Shown here piece after piece: positions 1-6,604 of a DNA stretch of 48,173 nucleotides. The stretch is from Acidimicrobiales bacterium (lineage in GTDB: Bacteria; Actinomycetota; Acidimicrobiia; Acidimicrobiales; JAKAVM01). The notes below the pieces were generated by a model. That model was not told where the DNA came from and searched no databases. It saw only the letters and a list, made by a program, of their open reading frames with translations. A program made the translations under genes and the position numbers. Position 1 is the first letter of the stretch. Each line of letters starts with the position of its first letter. Location: NCBI GenBank assembly GCA_027452005.1, contig DAIDHF010000021.1:1-48173 (forward strand), in the 5' to 3' direction.

Positions 1-133
1 AGGCGCTTGAAGGACCCGTCCAATCCCGTTGCGATCCACTATATACCTCGGGTGTGACACAGAGCGTCGAGGCTTGGCCCCGACTCCCGATTCCCCTGAC
101 GGCTGAAGCCGCCAGTCCCCTCGGGGCGTTCTG

Positions 134-391
134 ATGGAATCACCATCAGCTCGGATCCGGGTGGATGCTCAGGGTCGGATGGTGTTGCCGCGCCAGCTCA
201 GAGAGGACATCGTTACGACGCCGGGCGAACTGGTTATCCGCCGTGTCGCCGAGGGATTACTGCTTACCGCGACTACGACGACCGGGGTCTTGTCCACCGG
301 CTCCGACGGCCTACCTGTACTCCACCTCGGAAGGAAAGTCACCAACAACGAAGTGCTTGATGCGCTCGATCGCGACCGAGCCGAACGGTGA
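134..391 (+). CDS. AbrB/MazE-type antitoxin (VapB-like)
   Basis: This 85-residue protein opens with a swapped-hairpin AbrB/MazE DNA-binding domain: residues 7-40 run RIRVDAQGRMVLPRQLRE followed by PGELVIRR, the pattern of VapB-type antitoxins that bind their own promoter and neutralise a PIN-domain toxin. The TGA stop (389-391) overlaps the GTG start of the following PIN gene (388-390), the usual translational coupling of vapBC operons. The C-terminal part (residues 50-85) would be the toxin-binding tail. The ATG at 134 is chosen because the domain starts directly after it; no strong ribosome binding site is visible. The gene itself looks intact although its partner is broken. Family assignment is good; the exact VapB subfamily is not determined. 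Confidence 0.75.
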   Translation: MESPSARIRVDAQGRMVLPRQLREDIVTTPGELVIRRVAEGLLLTATTTTGVLSTGSDGLPVLHLGRKVTNNEVLDALDRDRAER

Positions 392-789
392 TAGATACCT
401 CTGCACTGGTAGCTGGCTTGATCTCCGACCATTAACACCATGAACTAGCCCGACCACACTTGGCCGAGATCACCCGGGTACCGGCGATTGTCTTGGCGGA
501 GACCTTCTCGCAGTTGCGCCGCACGTTCGGACAGCCGGCTAACCTCAGTGTACGGTTACTGGCATTCTGGTGGGAAGAGAGCGATCGCGTTTTGCCAACC
601 ACGGCGGCTTCGCTCCAAGTGGTGCTGAGTCGCGCTGGTGAGCTGGAGTTCGGCGGCAACGTCCACAATGCTCTTATCGCACAGGTTTGCCGAGAGAACC
701 AGTTGGGCTTGCTCACAGCCGACGGTCGCCAACATCGGCTCGCCCTGGCTCTCGGGGTAGACAGCACCTACCTCCTAGCCGCCACCTAA
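388..789 (+). pseudogene. VapC-like PIN-domain toxin, interrupted by a stop codon
   Basis: Read from GTG 388 the frame gives VIDTSALVAGLISDH, then TAA at 433-435, then HHELARPHLAEITRVP and a further 100 residues in the same frame. This is a complete PIN-domain ribonuclease (about 133 codons) with one nonsense codon; GAA to TAA is the simplest explanation. The first acidic residue (D of VIDTSA) and the second (E of VLAET) are present, but the usual third acid in the motif DALIA is an asparagine (HNALIA, codon AAT at 667-669). Two independent lesions at functional points suggest selection for loss of toxicity. An internal start at 460 could only make a fragment lacking the first catalytic acid. 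It overlaps the antitoxin gene by four bases. Confidence 0.75.
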
Positions 790-891
790 CAGTCCTCAAA
801 ACCGCTGGCATCACTGCTTCCCGAATGACATCGACGCCCCTCACTTTTATGTGCAACAAGGCTATTGCAACTCCGACTCCGTCCGGGACGA

Positions 892-1214
892 CCAGATGCA
901 ATAGAGAAAACTTGGCCTAATACCAACTTCAAAACCTGTGTCGTCCTCTTGATCATAGCAAGCATCAGGAATTGCTCCTACAGGGATCGTGTCAAAACCT
1001 CAAAAGGGGCTCCCGTACTATTTACACAGTCCCCAGCCAACAAACACGTGATGTGGCAATGGATGACTTTGAGCTCGAATATGGAGACAAGTTCCCAGGA
1101 ATTGTCCCAACCTGGAGATCGAAGTGGGAACAGTTCATCGCCTTCCTTGTCAATCGGTCAAACATCTGCGAGATTGTTTATACGACGAACATGATTGAAT
1201 CAATGAACTATCAA
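892..1214 (+). mobile_element. IS256-family transposase relic (C-terminal part)
   Basis: Two frames together match the later part of an IS256 (mutator-type) transposase. Positions about 892-1000 read DAIEKTWPNTNFKTCVV and IRNCSYRDR, like the family segment around FPNTEVQTCIVHLIRNS. After a shift of frame near 1000, positions 1018-1214 read RTIYTVPSQ, then MDDFELEYGDKFPGIVPTWR, and IVYTTNMIESMNYQ, the conserved YTTNAIES-NYQ block that follows the catalytic glutamate region. The match stops abruptly after NYQ. The N-terminal half and both ends of the element are missing, so it cannot move. In the second frame the relic runs without a stop into the next gene. Confidence 0.7.
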
Positions 1215-1748
1215 ATGGATAGCCCCCGCATTGCCCCCGGCTCGCGCCGAGATGTAGGACTTCTAATCTACGGTCTCAGCTGGGCAGCAGGACGTATCAG
1301 TGGCACTGGACCTTTGAACTTGTTCATGACGATTGGCCGGCACAGGAAGCTATTTTGGGGCTGGATCTTCTTTGCGGGACGACTGATGCCAAAGGGAAGA
1401 CTTTCGAGGCGCCAAACAGAGCTGACCATTCTTAGGGTGGCCGAGATGTCTGGATGTATATACGAACAACACCATCATGCCCACTTGGCAAAGCGCGCGG
1501 GATTCAGTGATGAAGAAATAGAGCGCGTCGCAAAAGGCTCCGCAGATCCCAATTGGAACCCACGTGACAGAGATTTGCTGATTGCCGTGGAACAGCTATT
1601 CGCAAATGAGGCTCTTGGTGAACTTGAGTGGGATCTCCTTCGCCGACTACTCTCCGACAGGCAAATCATTGAGCTGGTCATGCTGGTGGGCCATTACCGC
1701 ATGCTCGCCACTACAATTAAAGTCTTGGATATTCAGCCGGATAAGTAA
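1215..1748 (+). CDS. Carboxymuconolactone decarboxylase family protein (AhpD-like fold)
   Basis: The 177-residue product starts MDSPRIAPGSRRDVGLLIYG and contains GRHRKLFWGWIFFAGRLMP, LSRRQTELTILRVAEMSGC and YEQHHHAHLAKRAGFSDEE, the typical arrangement of carboxymuconolactone-decarboxylase-family proteins of the RIPPAPRREVG type seen in actinobacteria. The AhpD CxxC redox pair is absent; there is a single Cys in SGCIYEQHH, so peroxidase-partner activity is not supported and the substrate is unknown. Length fits a complete member. The ATG at 1215 sits exactly where an IS256 transposase relic ends, and the frame is open through both, so the native promoter and leader have been replaced. Expression would have to come from upstream sequence. 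Confidence 0.7.
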   Translation: MDSPRIAPGSRRDVGLLIYGLSWAAGRISGTGPLNLFMTIGRHRKLFWGWIFFAGRLMPKGRLSRRQTELTILRVAEMSGCIYEQHHHAHLAKRAGFSDEEIERVAKGSADPNWNPRDRDLLIAVEQLFANEALGELEWDLLRRLLSDRQIIELVMLVGHYRMLATTIKVLDIQPDK

Positions 1749-1878
1749 AATCAAAAGCGCTACCTTCCCCTCATGAGATACGAAGATTCACGTTAGATGA
1801 GACTAAGAAGTACCAATCCCTAAATTTAGATTATCCTGAGGGGGTCAACCGTCCGCGAATTAGTGGGACATGACACAT
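1749..1878. other. Short spacer without recognisable gene
   Basis: AT-richer spacer between the decarboxylase-like gene and the tRNA-derived repeat. No coding, RNA or promoter signal could be supported on either strand. Confidence 0.4.
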
Positions 1879-1924
1879 CGCGCTCGGAGGGATTCGAACC
1901 CCCAACCTTCTGATCCGTAGTCAG
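1879..1924 (-). repeat. Partial tRNA-Arg copy, distal attachment site
   Basis: Identical over 46 bases to 3599-3644 (anticodon loop to 3' end of tRNA-Arg). Sequence identity ends after TCAG at 1924, where the intact copy continues ATGC. It lacks the 5' acceptor strand, D arm and part of the anticodon stem, so it is not a functional tRNA; it is best read as an att site. Confidence 0.8.
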
Positions 1925-2325
1925 TCAGGCCCGAACTATGTGCTCGAACAGGAGTTTCCTGGTCGCCCGGGTGCGGAATCCTTACAATTAGATGCTGCGT
2001 GTTAGGTCTCTCGCACCGACCTCTGGCCCGTCGGGCAACTCTGAGACACCGGGCACCCTGACTTCCACTGGCCACCACGGTAACCCCTGGCACCAATCCG
2101 GACCACAGGTAATCAGAGTTGCACTGCCAGAACCCTTGGCCGCAGGTACCGATCCGATCCGATCGTCATCCTCGGTAGCCGCTACACCGTAGCTAGCGGC
2201 AAGGTCAGAGAGTGTCTCGGGTCTCTGCGAACCGGGGGAAAGACACTCTTCAATTGTGTCGATCTCGAGAATGAGCTGATTTTGAAAGGTGAACTCGTGG
2301 CCAAGGTACTCCCTTGAGCACAAGC

Positions 2326-2715
2326 TTAGGAGGGAGAGTTGCTCTTCAAGTCCCCATCCCACAAGCGGACAGCCAGCCCGGGAAGCGTCGCTGACAACTG
2401 AGACAACCTCTGCGAGGGCATGAGAAAGTGGTACTCCGTTCTCCCGGCGCGGTCGGTCGATACGCACCTCAGGTCACTTGCGCCAGAGAAGATCGGGACT
2501 CTTGGATCGAGCTTGGTGTGCTCGAAGTCCAGTTCGTGGCCGTCCTGGAAGTAGACAAGGGCTACGGAGAACGGGGCCTCATCGTCGCCCTGATTTGGAT
2601 CGGCTACCTTGATGCTGAAGCCCAGCAGAGGGCCATCCTTCCACGACGGCCATGGCAACTCGGCGTTAGGACTGGTTCTGTCCACTTCTTCCACCTTCTG
2701 TGGTGGCCGGTGCAC
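2326..2715 (-). CDS. Hypothetical protein of the tRNA-Arg insert
   Basis: This frame encodes about 129 residues from a GTG at 2715, with a balanced composition including the segments LLGFSIKVADPNQGDD, FSVALVYFQDGHELDFEH and YHFLMPSQRLSQLSATLPGL. The open frame continues upstream to a stop at 2749-2751, reading HEPTISEGQWVHRPP before the GTG, so the true start could be a few codons earlier or the 5' end could be lost. No signal peptide, membrane segment or family motif was recognised. An overlapping minus-strand frame at 1988-2467 is also open and cannot be excluded. It lies inside the insert, convergent with the toxin-antitoxin pair. Function unknown. Confidence 0.4.
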   Translation of the reverse strand: MHRPPQKVEEVDRTSPNAELPWPSWKDGPLLGFSIKVADPNQGDDEAPFSVALVYFQDGHELDFEHTKLDPRVPIFSGASDLRCVSTDRAGRTEYHFLMPSQRLSQLSATLPGLAVRLWDGDLKSNSPS

Positions 2716-2939
2716 CCACTGGCCCTCCGAGATGGTCGGCTCGTGCGCTCAGGATGCTTCGCCAACCCGAGACGGCAGGCACGGCGGTCGACAAGCCACA
2801 CCGACAACCAGGGGACGGGAGCCCCTGAGCCTGCTGAGTCGCGTCCGAGATGAGGTCCGGGCCACACGAAGGCACACGATGCGACGCCCGCTGGGCCACT
2901 CAGCTCCATCGCTGCCCGGAGGAGCATCTGCATCGTAAA

Positions 2940-2962
2940 GGTATTAGTGCTATAGTGATACC
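2940..2962 (+). promoter_or_regulatory. Candidate promoter/operator of the RHH-Doc pair
   Basis: The 23 bases directly before the antitoxin ATG start with GGTAT and end with ATACC (inverted arms) and hold a repeated AGTG around CTAT, with a -10-like TATAGT at 2951-2956. The position is what is expected for autoregulation by a ribbon-helix-helix antitoxin. The -10 lies so close to the ATG (2963) that the transcript would be leaderless or nearly so. Confidence 0.4.
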
Positions 2963-3178
2963 ATGAATATACGTACCACCACCATCCGTCTACCGGGACC
3001 TACCGCCGAGGCACTGGAGGTCGTAGCCAGGGCGGACAACCAGTCCGTTTCTGAAGCCGTTCGCCAAGCAGTTGTCGAGCACATCCGGGCCCGCCGCAGC
3101 GACCCGGAGTTCCAGCGGAGCCTGGACCACCTGCTGGAGTCCCAGCGCGAGGTGTTCGAGCGGCTCGCTGATCTTTGA
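2963..3178 (+). CDS. Ribbon-helix-helix antitoxin
   Basis: A 71-residue protein with an N-terminal ribbon (MNIRTTTIRLPGPTAEALE) and two short helices (VVARADNQSVSEAVRQAVVEHI, residues about 20-42), the classic RHH pattern in which the beta strand contacts DNA and the helices dimerise. The C-terminal charged tail (residues 44-71, rich in R, E and Q) is the likely toxin-binding part. Its TGA stop (3176-3178) overlaps the TTG start of the Doc gene (3175-3177), so the two genes are co-translated. The likely role is antitoxin and autorepressor of a Doc-type module that stabilises the surrounding insert. Confidence 0.7.
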   Translation: MNIRTTTIRLPGPTAEALEVVARADNQSVSEAVRQAVVEHIRARRSDPEFQRSLDHLLESQREVFERLADL

Positions 3179-3561
3179 TCGAGTACCTGAGCCTGGGCGA
3201 CTATCTGGCGATCGCCGAGAAGGTGCTCGGGATCGACGGCGAGTTGCTGGCCAAGGGGGCGGGCATCGGTCTGGCCGAGTCTGCGCTTGGCGCACCACAA
3301 GCTGCGTTCGGGGGCGTCGAGTTTTACCCCGAGTTCGAGCGGAAGGCGGCGATCTTGCTCGAGCGCTTGGTGAAGAACCACCCGCTTCCAGACGGCAACA
3401 AGCGTTCGGCGTACGCGAGTCTTTGGCACTTCGTCGTGATGAACGGCCGCACTTGGACCGTGGGTTCGGTCGACGACATCGTGACAACTGTGGTTCGTGT
3501 CGCCACCGGCGAGATCGGCATCGACGAACTCACAGCATGGGTGGCGGCCCATATCGAGTAA
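3175..3561 (+). CDS. doc: Doc-type toxin (Fic/Doc fold)
   Basis: The 128-residue product has the Fic/Doc signature HPLPDGNKR at residues 69-77; His69 and the GNxxR loop are the catalytic and phosphate-binding parts. Doc toxins are kinases that phosphorylate elongation factor Tu, while longer Fic proteins AMPylate; the short length and N-terminal SLGDYLAIAE segment fit Doc. The usual Phe of HxFx(D/E)GNxxR is Leu here. A conserved Glu/Gly-rich segment (GIGLAESALGAPQAAFGG, about residues 30-47) precedes it, as in Doc. Start is TTG 3175, overlapping the antitoxin stop. The frame is intact, so unlike the VapC-like gene upstream this toxin could be active. It ends 38 bp before the tRNA. Confidence 0.8.
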   Translation: MIEYLSLGDYLAIAEKVLGIDGELLAKGAGIGLAESALGAPQAAFGGVEFYPEFERKAAILLERLVKNHPLPDGNKRSAYASLWHFVVMNGRTWTVGSVDDIVTTVVRVATGEIGIDELTAWVAAHIE

Positions 3562-3598
3562 CTCACGTCTCCGGGCTGAAGTTGAAGACCCACATTAG

Positions 3599-3672
3599 CG
3601 CGCTCGGAGGGATTCGAACCCCCAACCTTCTGATCCGTAGTCAGATGCTCTATCCAATTGAGCTACGAGCGC
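3599..3672 (-). tRNA. tRNA-Arg (anticodon ACG)
   Basis: On the minus strand the 74-base sequence folds as a cloverleaf: acceptor GCGCTCG pairs with CGAGCGC, D arm GCTC/GAGC, anticodon stem TCTGA/TCAGA around loop CTACGGA (anticodon ACG), and T arm with loop TTCGAAT. CCA is not encoded (CTA follows the discriminator G). The 3' 46 bases are repeated at 1879-1924, marking the gene as an integration target that has been restored by the inserted DNA. Confidence 0.93.
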
Positions 3673-3685
3673 ATTATTCCAGGTC

Positions 3686-3715
3686 ATGTTAGCCCGATTC
3701 ATGCCACGGGCTCAA
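3686..3715 (-). promoter_or_regulatory. Possible promoter of tRNA-Arg
   Basis: Read on the minus strand: TTGAGC (3715-3710), an 18-base spacer, and TAACAT (3691-3686), followed about seven bases later by the tRNA leader. The elements and the position upstream of the tRNA 5' end (3672) fit a housekeeping promoter, but the match is moderate. Confidence 0.35.
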
Positions 3716-3799
3716 AAGTCAGATGTTGCTATAAGGAATATCTCCTGTGCCATGACTCATATTACTGGCGAACCTACTAAAGTGGCCTCGTCTTCCGGG

Positions 3800-5785
3800 T
3801 CAGACTGTCTGGTCTTTTGACCCCGCCTGCAAATTTTCAAGCATCTGGTCTCGGGTCATTCGAGCCGCCCGCTTGGCCTCGTACATAGCCTCGTCTGCCT
3901 GTCTAACTAGGTCCATGGGATCGGTCTCCGATCCACATTGAGTAAGCGCTACCCCAATACTCGCACTAAGAGATATATGCTTATCTAAAACTGCAATAGA
4001 TCTAGATGCTACAGCCTGGCTTACTCTTTCAGAGACCTGTTGGCTTTCAGCACTGTGTTGCGCACACAAGACTAAGAGGAACTCGTCACCGCCAAGGCGC
4101 CCGATGACGTCGCAGTCGCCAGTCGCCTCAACTAGGGCGTTAGCGGTCGCTTTAATCGCGGAGTCTCCAGCCTCGTGGCCGTAGATGTCATTGAAGGGCT
4201 TTAGTCCGTCAAGATCAACAAACATTACAGCGACCGTCTCACCCTCATTGCGTCGCCTTGCCACGTCGTGGTCGAGATAGTCCAGCACGGCCGCCCTATT
4301 GAGTAGCCCGGTCAGTCGATCATGGGTTGCTGCCTCATGTAGCTGTTTGCGTTGGAGCTCACGCTCACGAATGACCTGGGCTAGGTGATCCACGGTGGCC
4401 TGCAAGGCCTTCCCGGTCTTGCCTGGCAGTGGGACCTGGAGATCGGGGTGACTCAGGTCCTCCTCGGCCAGGGCAATCGTGGTCGTTTCGACCGCCTTTA
4501 GAGTTGAGGTCATCTCGTTGAAGGCCACGGTCGTCATGGCCACCTCTTGGGGACCTGTTTCAGGCAACTTGTCTAGATTGAACTCACCAGACTGGACCTT
4601 CTGGGCGGCATCTGAAAGACCCTTCAGGGGCTTGGTAAGGGTCCGACCAGCGAACAGGATACCCCCGACACTAACTACAACCAACAAGAACAGGAGGGAG
4701 ACCTCGGTAACAAACTGCCGAGATGCGCTGGCTGCCTGGGAGTTGGCCACGTTGTAGAGGTCTAAGGAGGCCGATCGGACAAGCTCACTAAGCCGGCTGA
4801 GATAGTCCAGGCCATTGCGCATGGCCGCCCCAGCCAGGGACACGTTTGATGAAAATGCCGGTGTGCCCCCATATAGGGCCGTGTATATTCCCTGAGCAAT
4901 TGTAAAGTTGAAGCTCTTGGCGGCCTGACTCGCCTTGAGCTGGTCCCAAGCCTTGTTGCCAAGGGGTCCTAAATTATTGGAGAACTCCGCTGAAGCTGAG
5001 GCAAAGTTCCCGGCCGCTTGGATCAGTTCCAACTTGGCCGGTGCCCCCTCTTCGCCTTCGTTCACATAGATTGCCCCTTCAATCTCATTACCCCCGTTTA
5101 GAAAGGCCACGTAAGTTTGCCTAAGGGCGTCCAAGTGGATCGAGAACGAACCCGGGGGTTGCCACGTCTTGATGTTGTCTTGGAGCTTTCGATAGTCCGA
5201 GTACCACAGGTTGTCAATATCGAGAGCATACTTGGTCATAAAATCCTTGACCGTGTTGAACGCAATTGTTCCAATCGGGATCTTGGGAAGAATGCTATAC
5301 AACTCTTGTGTATCGGCCCGTAGGGTTGGTGTTGACACAAACACCGGGTCAGAGGCGATGGCCTGTTTCCCCGTCTTCATGTACTCGGGGAAGTTGAGGT
5401 GCAGTAAAAGCCCTAGCTCGGTCTCGTCAACCCCCAACTGCGCTGCGAAAGACACGGCCATGGCAGGCACTCGAATGTCGTTAATCTTAGCCCGGGCATA
5501 GGCCACCTCTTGTAGGGCCTGGGCATCTTGTGCGGCCGCCTTGGCACCTTGACGGTTGTTCCACTGAGAGTAAGACGCAATGCCGGTCAAGATCCCCGTT
5601 GACACGATCGGCAAGAGCACTACCAAGACCAGAATTGACCTCACCTTCAGACGAAATCGGGTTCTGCTTGTGGAGGTTGGTTCAACCGACAGGGCCCCTG
5701 GCTGTGCGTGCACGCCAGTCGGCCAGGGCCCTCCTTGACCGGGTGGATCCCAGGTTGTCTGATGTGGCGGGTTTGTGATTGACAA
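3800..5785 (-). CDS. Membrane-bound diguanylate cyclase (HAMP-GGDEF)
   Basis: The protein (661 residues) makes c-di-GMP from two GTP. A proline-rich cytoplasmic start (1-44) precedes membrane segment 1 (about 49-70), a large extracytoplasmic helical sensor region (71-360), membrane segment 2 (361-380), a HAMP linker (about 378-432), a coiled connector, and a GGDEF domain starting THDRLTGLLNR (488-497). The catalytic motif GRLGGDEF (GGDEF at 565-569) and FVDLDGLKPFND are intact, so it should be active. The inhibitory RxxD site is not conserved: the residues at that place are GDCD (556-559), with Gly for Arg, so product feedback through this site is unlikely. No EAL domain. It stands alone on the minus strand between the tRNA and the response regulator; a PilZ protein at 34395 could read its signal. 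Confidence 0.9.
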   Translation of the reverse strand: MSITNPPHQTTWDPPGQGGPWPTGVHAQPGALSVEPTSTSRTRFRLKVRSILVLVVLLPIVSTGILTGIASYSQWNNRQGAKAAAQDAQALQEVAYARAKINDIRVPAMAVSFAAQLGVDETELGLLLHLNFPEYMKTGKQAIASDPVFVSTPTLRADTQELYSILPKIPIGTIAFNTVKDFMTKYALDIDNLWYSDYRKLQDNIKTWQPPGSFSIHLDALRQTYVAFLNGGNEIEGAIYVNEGEEGAPAKLELIQAAGNFASASAEFSNNLGPLGNKAWDQLKASQAAKSFNFTIAQGIYTALYGGTPAFSSNVSLAGAAMRNGLDYLSRLSELVRSASLDLYNVANSQAASASRQFVTEVSLLFLLVVVSVGGILFAGRTLTKPLKGLSDAAQKVQSGEFNLDKLPETGPQEVAMTTVAFNEMTSTLKAVETTTIALAEEDLSHPDLQVPLPGKTGKALQATVDHLAQVIRERELQRKQLHEAATHDRLTGLLNRAAVLDYLDHDVARRRNEGETVAVMFVDLDGLKPFNDIYGHEAGDSAIKATANALVEATGDCDVIGRLGGDEFLLVLCAQHSAESQQVSERVSQAVASRSIAVLDKHISLSASIGVALTQCGSETDPMDLVRQADEAMYEAKRAARMTRDQMLENLQAGSKDQTV

Positions 5786-5893
5786 TTAGATACCTTCAGC
5801 TATCAAGGATAAATGGGTTCCTCAAATTGTAACGGAACGTCACAAAATGTCCAGGAGGATCTCAAAAACTACTTGAACAGGAACTATTGAGCC

Positions 5894-6604
5894 TCAGAGG
5901 GATTTGGGCAAGACCAGAGAGTGTTCGTAGGCAAAAATTGCTATCTGAACTCGGTCTCGAATTCCGAGCTTCCCAAAGATATGAGCCAGATGAGTCTTGA
6001 CCGTGTTCTCACTGATAAAGAGTTCGGCTCCGATCTCTTGGTTGTTGAGTCCTCGGGCAACCAATACCACGATATCGAGTTCGCGCCTGGTAAGAAGGGC
6101 TGGATTTAGATCGACGGCCGCTCTAGCCGATCCCTCGATACCATCCCCGTCGATAACCTCAATGTTACCCGCAAATTCCCCAATTAGGTCCCGGGTCTCA
6201 ATCACGGAAACCAGGTATTCGTCCGAACAGACCTGATGTACTGACCCAATAAGATCCTCTGGTGATACGTCCTTTAGCAAGAACCCCGATGCACCGGCCG
6301 ACAGAGCCCGGTATACGTAAAAGTCTAGATCATATGTAGTTAAAATCAATATCTTTGGCGGGTCACCTAATGAGCAAATTCTCTTTGTGGCCTCAAGCCC
6401 ATCCATCTGTGGCATACGGATGTCCATAAGTATTACCTCGCATTGATTGGTTGCTATCCACGAACAGATCTCCAGGCCGTTTGAAAAGCTTCCGACAACC
6501 TCTATTGACGGATCGCTAGCCAAGATCATCTCAAGTCCCGCTCGCACTAGCTCTTGATCGTCTACGACCACAACCCTTTTCATCCCCTCGGCCAGAGCGG
6601 TCAC
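5894..6604 (-). CDS. NarL/FixJ-family response regulator
   Basis: A two-domain regulator of 236 residues. Receiver domain 8-125: acidic pocket VVVDDQ, phosphoacceptor Asp61 in ILMDIRMPQMDG, Thr in ILTTYD, and Lys111 in FLLKD. A linker of about 40 residues leads to a LuxR-type helix-turn-helix at the C terminus (LTRRELDIVVLVARGLNNQEI followed by ISENTVKTHLAHIFGKLGI). Start is GTG at 6604, overlapping the TGA of the histidine kinase gene (GTGA); MKRVVVVDD seven codons later is an alternative start. Cotranscribed with the kinase and divergent from an ABC exporter, which it probably controls, perhaps through the palindrome at 7961-7976. Confidence 0.9.
   Translation of the reverse strand: MTALAEGMKRVVVVDDQELVRAGLEMILASDPSIEVVGSFSNGLEICSWIATNQCEVILMDIRMPQMDGLEATKRICSLGDPPKILILTTYDLDFYVYRALSAGASGFLLKDVSPEDLIGSVHQVCSDEYLVSVIETRDLIGEFAGNIEVIDGDGIEGSARAAVDLNPALLTRRELDIVVLVARGLNNQEIGAELFISENTVKTHLAHIFGKLGIRDRVQIAIFAYEHSLVLPKSL

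Larger units (their letters stand above)
1879..3644. mobile_element. Small genomic insert flanked by tRNA-Arg 3'-end direct repeats
   Basis: Two perfect 46-bp direct repeats (1879-1924 and 3599-3644) bound this segment. The right copy is the 3' part of an intact minus-strand tRNA-Arg gene, running from the last base of the tRNA to its anticodon loop; the left copy is the same fragment without the rest of the tRNA. That is the footprint left by site-specific integration into a tRNA 3' end, where the tRNA is rebuilt at one junction. The enclosed DNA appears richer in G+C than the core. It carries one hypothetical gene and a ribbon-helix-helix/Doc addiction pair. No integrase or excisionase is visible, so it would be non-autonomous or a deletion derivative. 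Confidence 0.7.

Noticed and set aside
1879-1924. Second functional tRNA-Arg
   Set aside because: Only the 3' 46 bases are present; the D arm and 5' acceptor strand are absent.
1988-2467. Open minus-strand frame of 159 residues inside the tRNA-Arg insert
   Set aside because: It overlaps the better-looking 2326-2715 frame, has no family motif, and its last third reads through the partial tRNA area; not strong enough to annotate.
2428-2938. Plus-strand open frames opposite the hypothetical gene
   Set aside because: G+C-rich DNA opens several frames here; their translations are rich in Arg, Pro and Ser in the manner of shadow frames.
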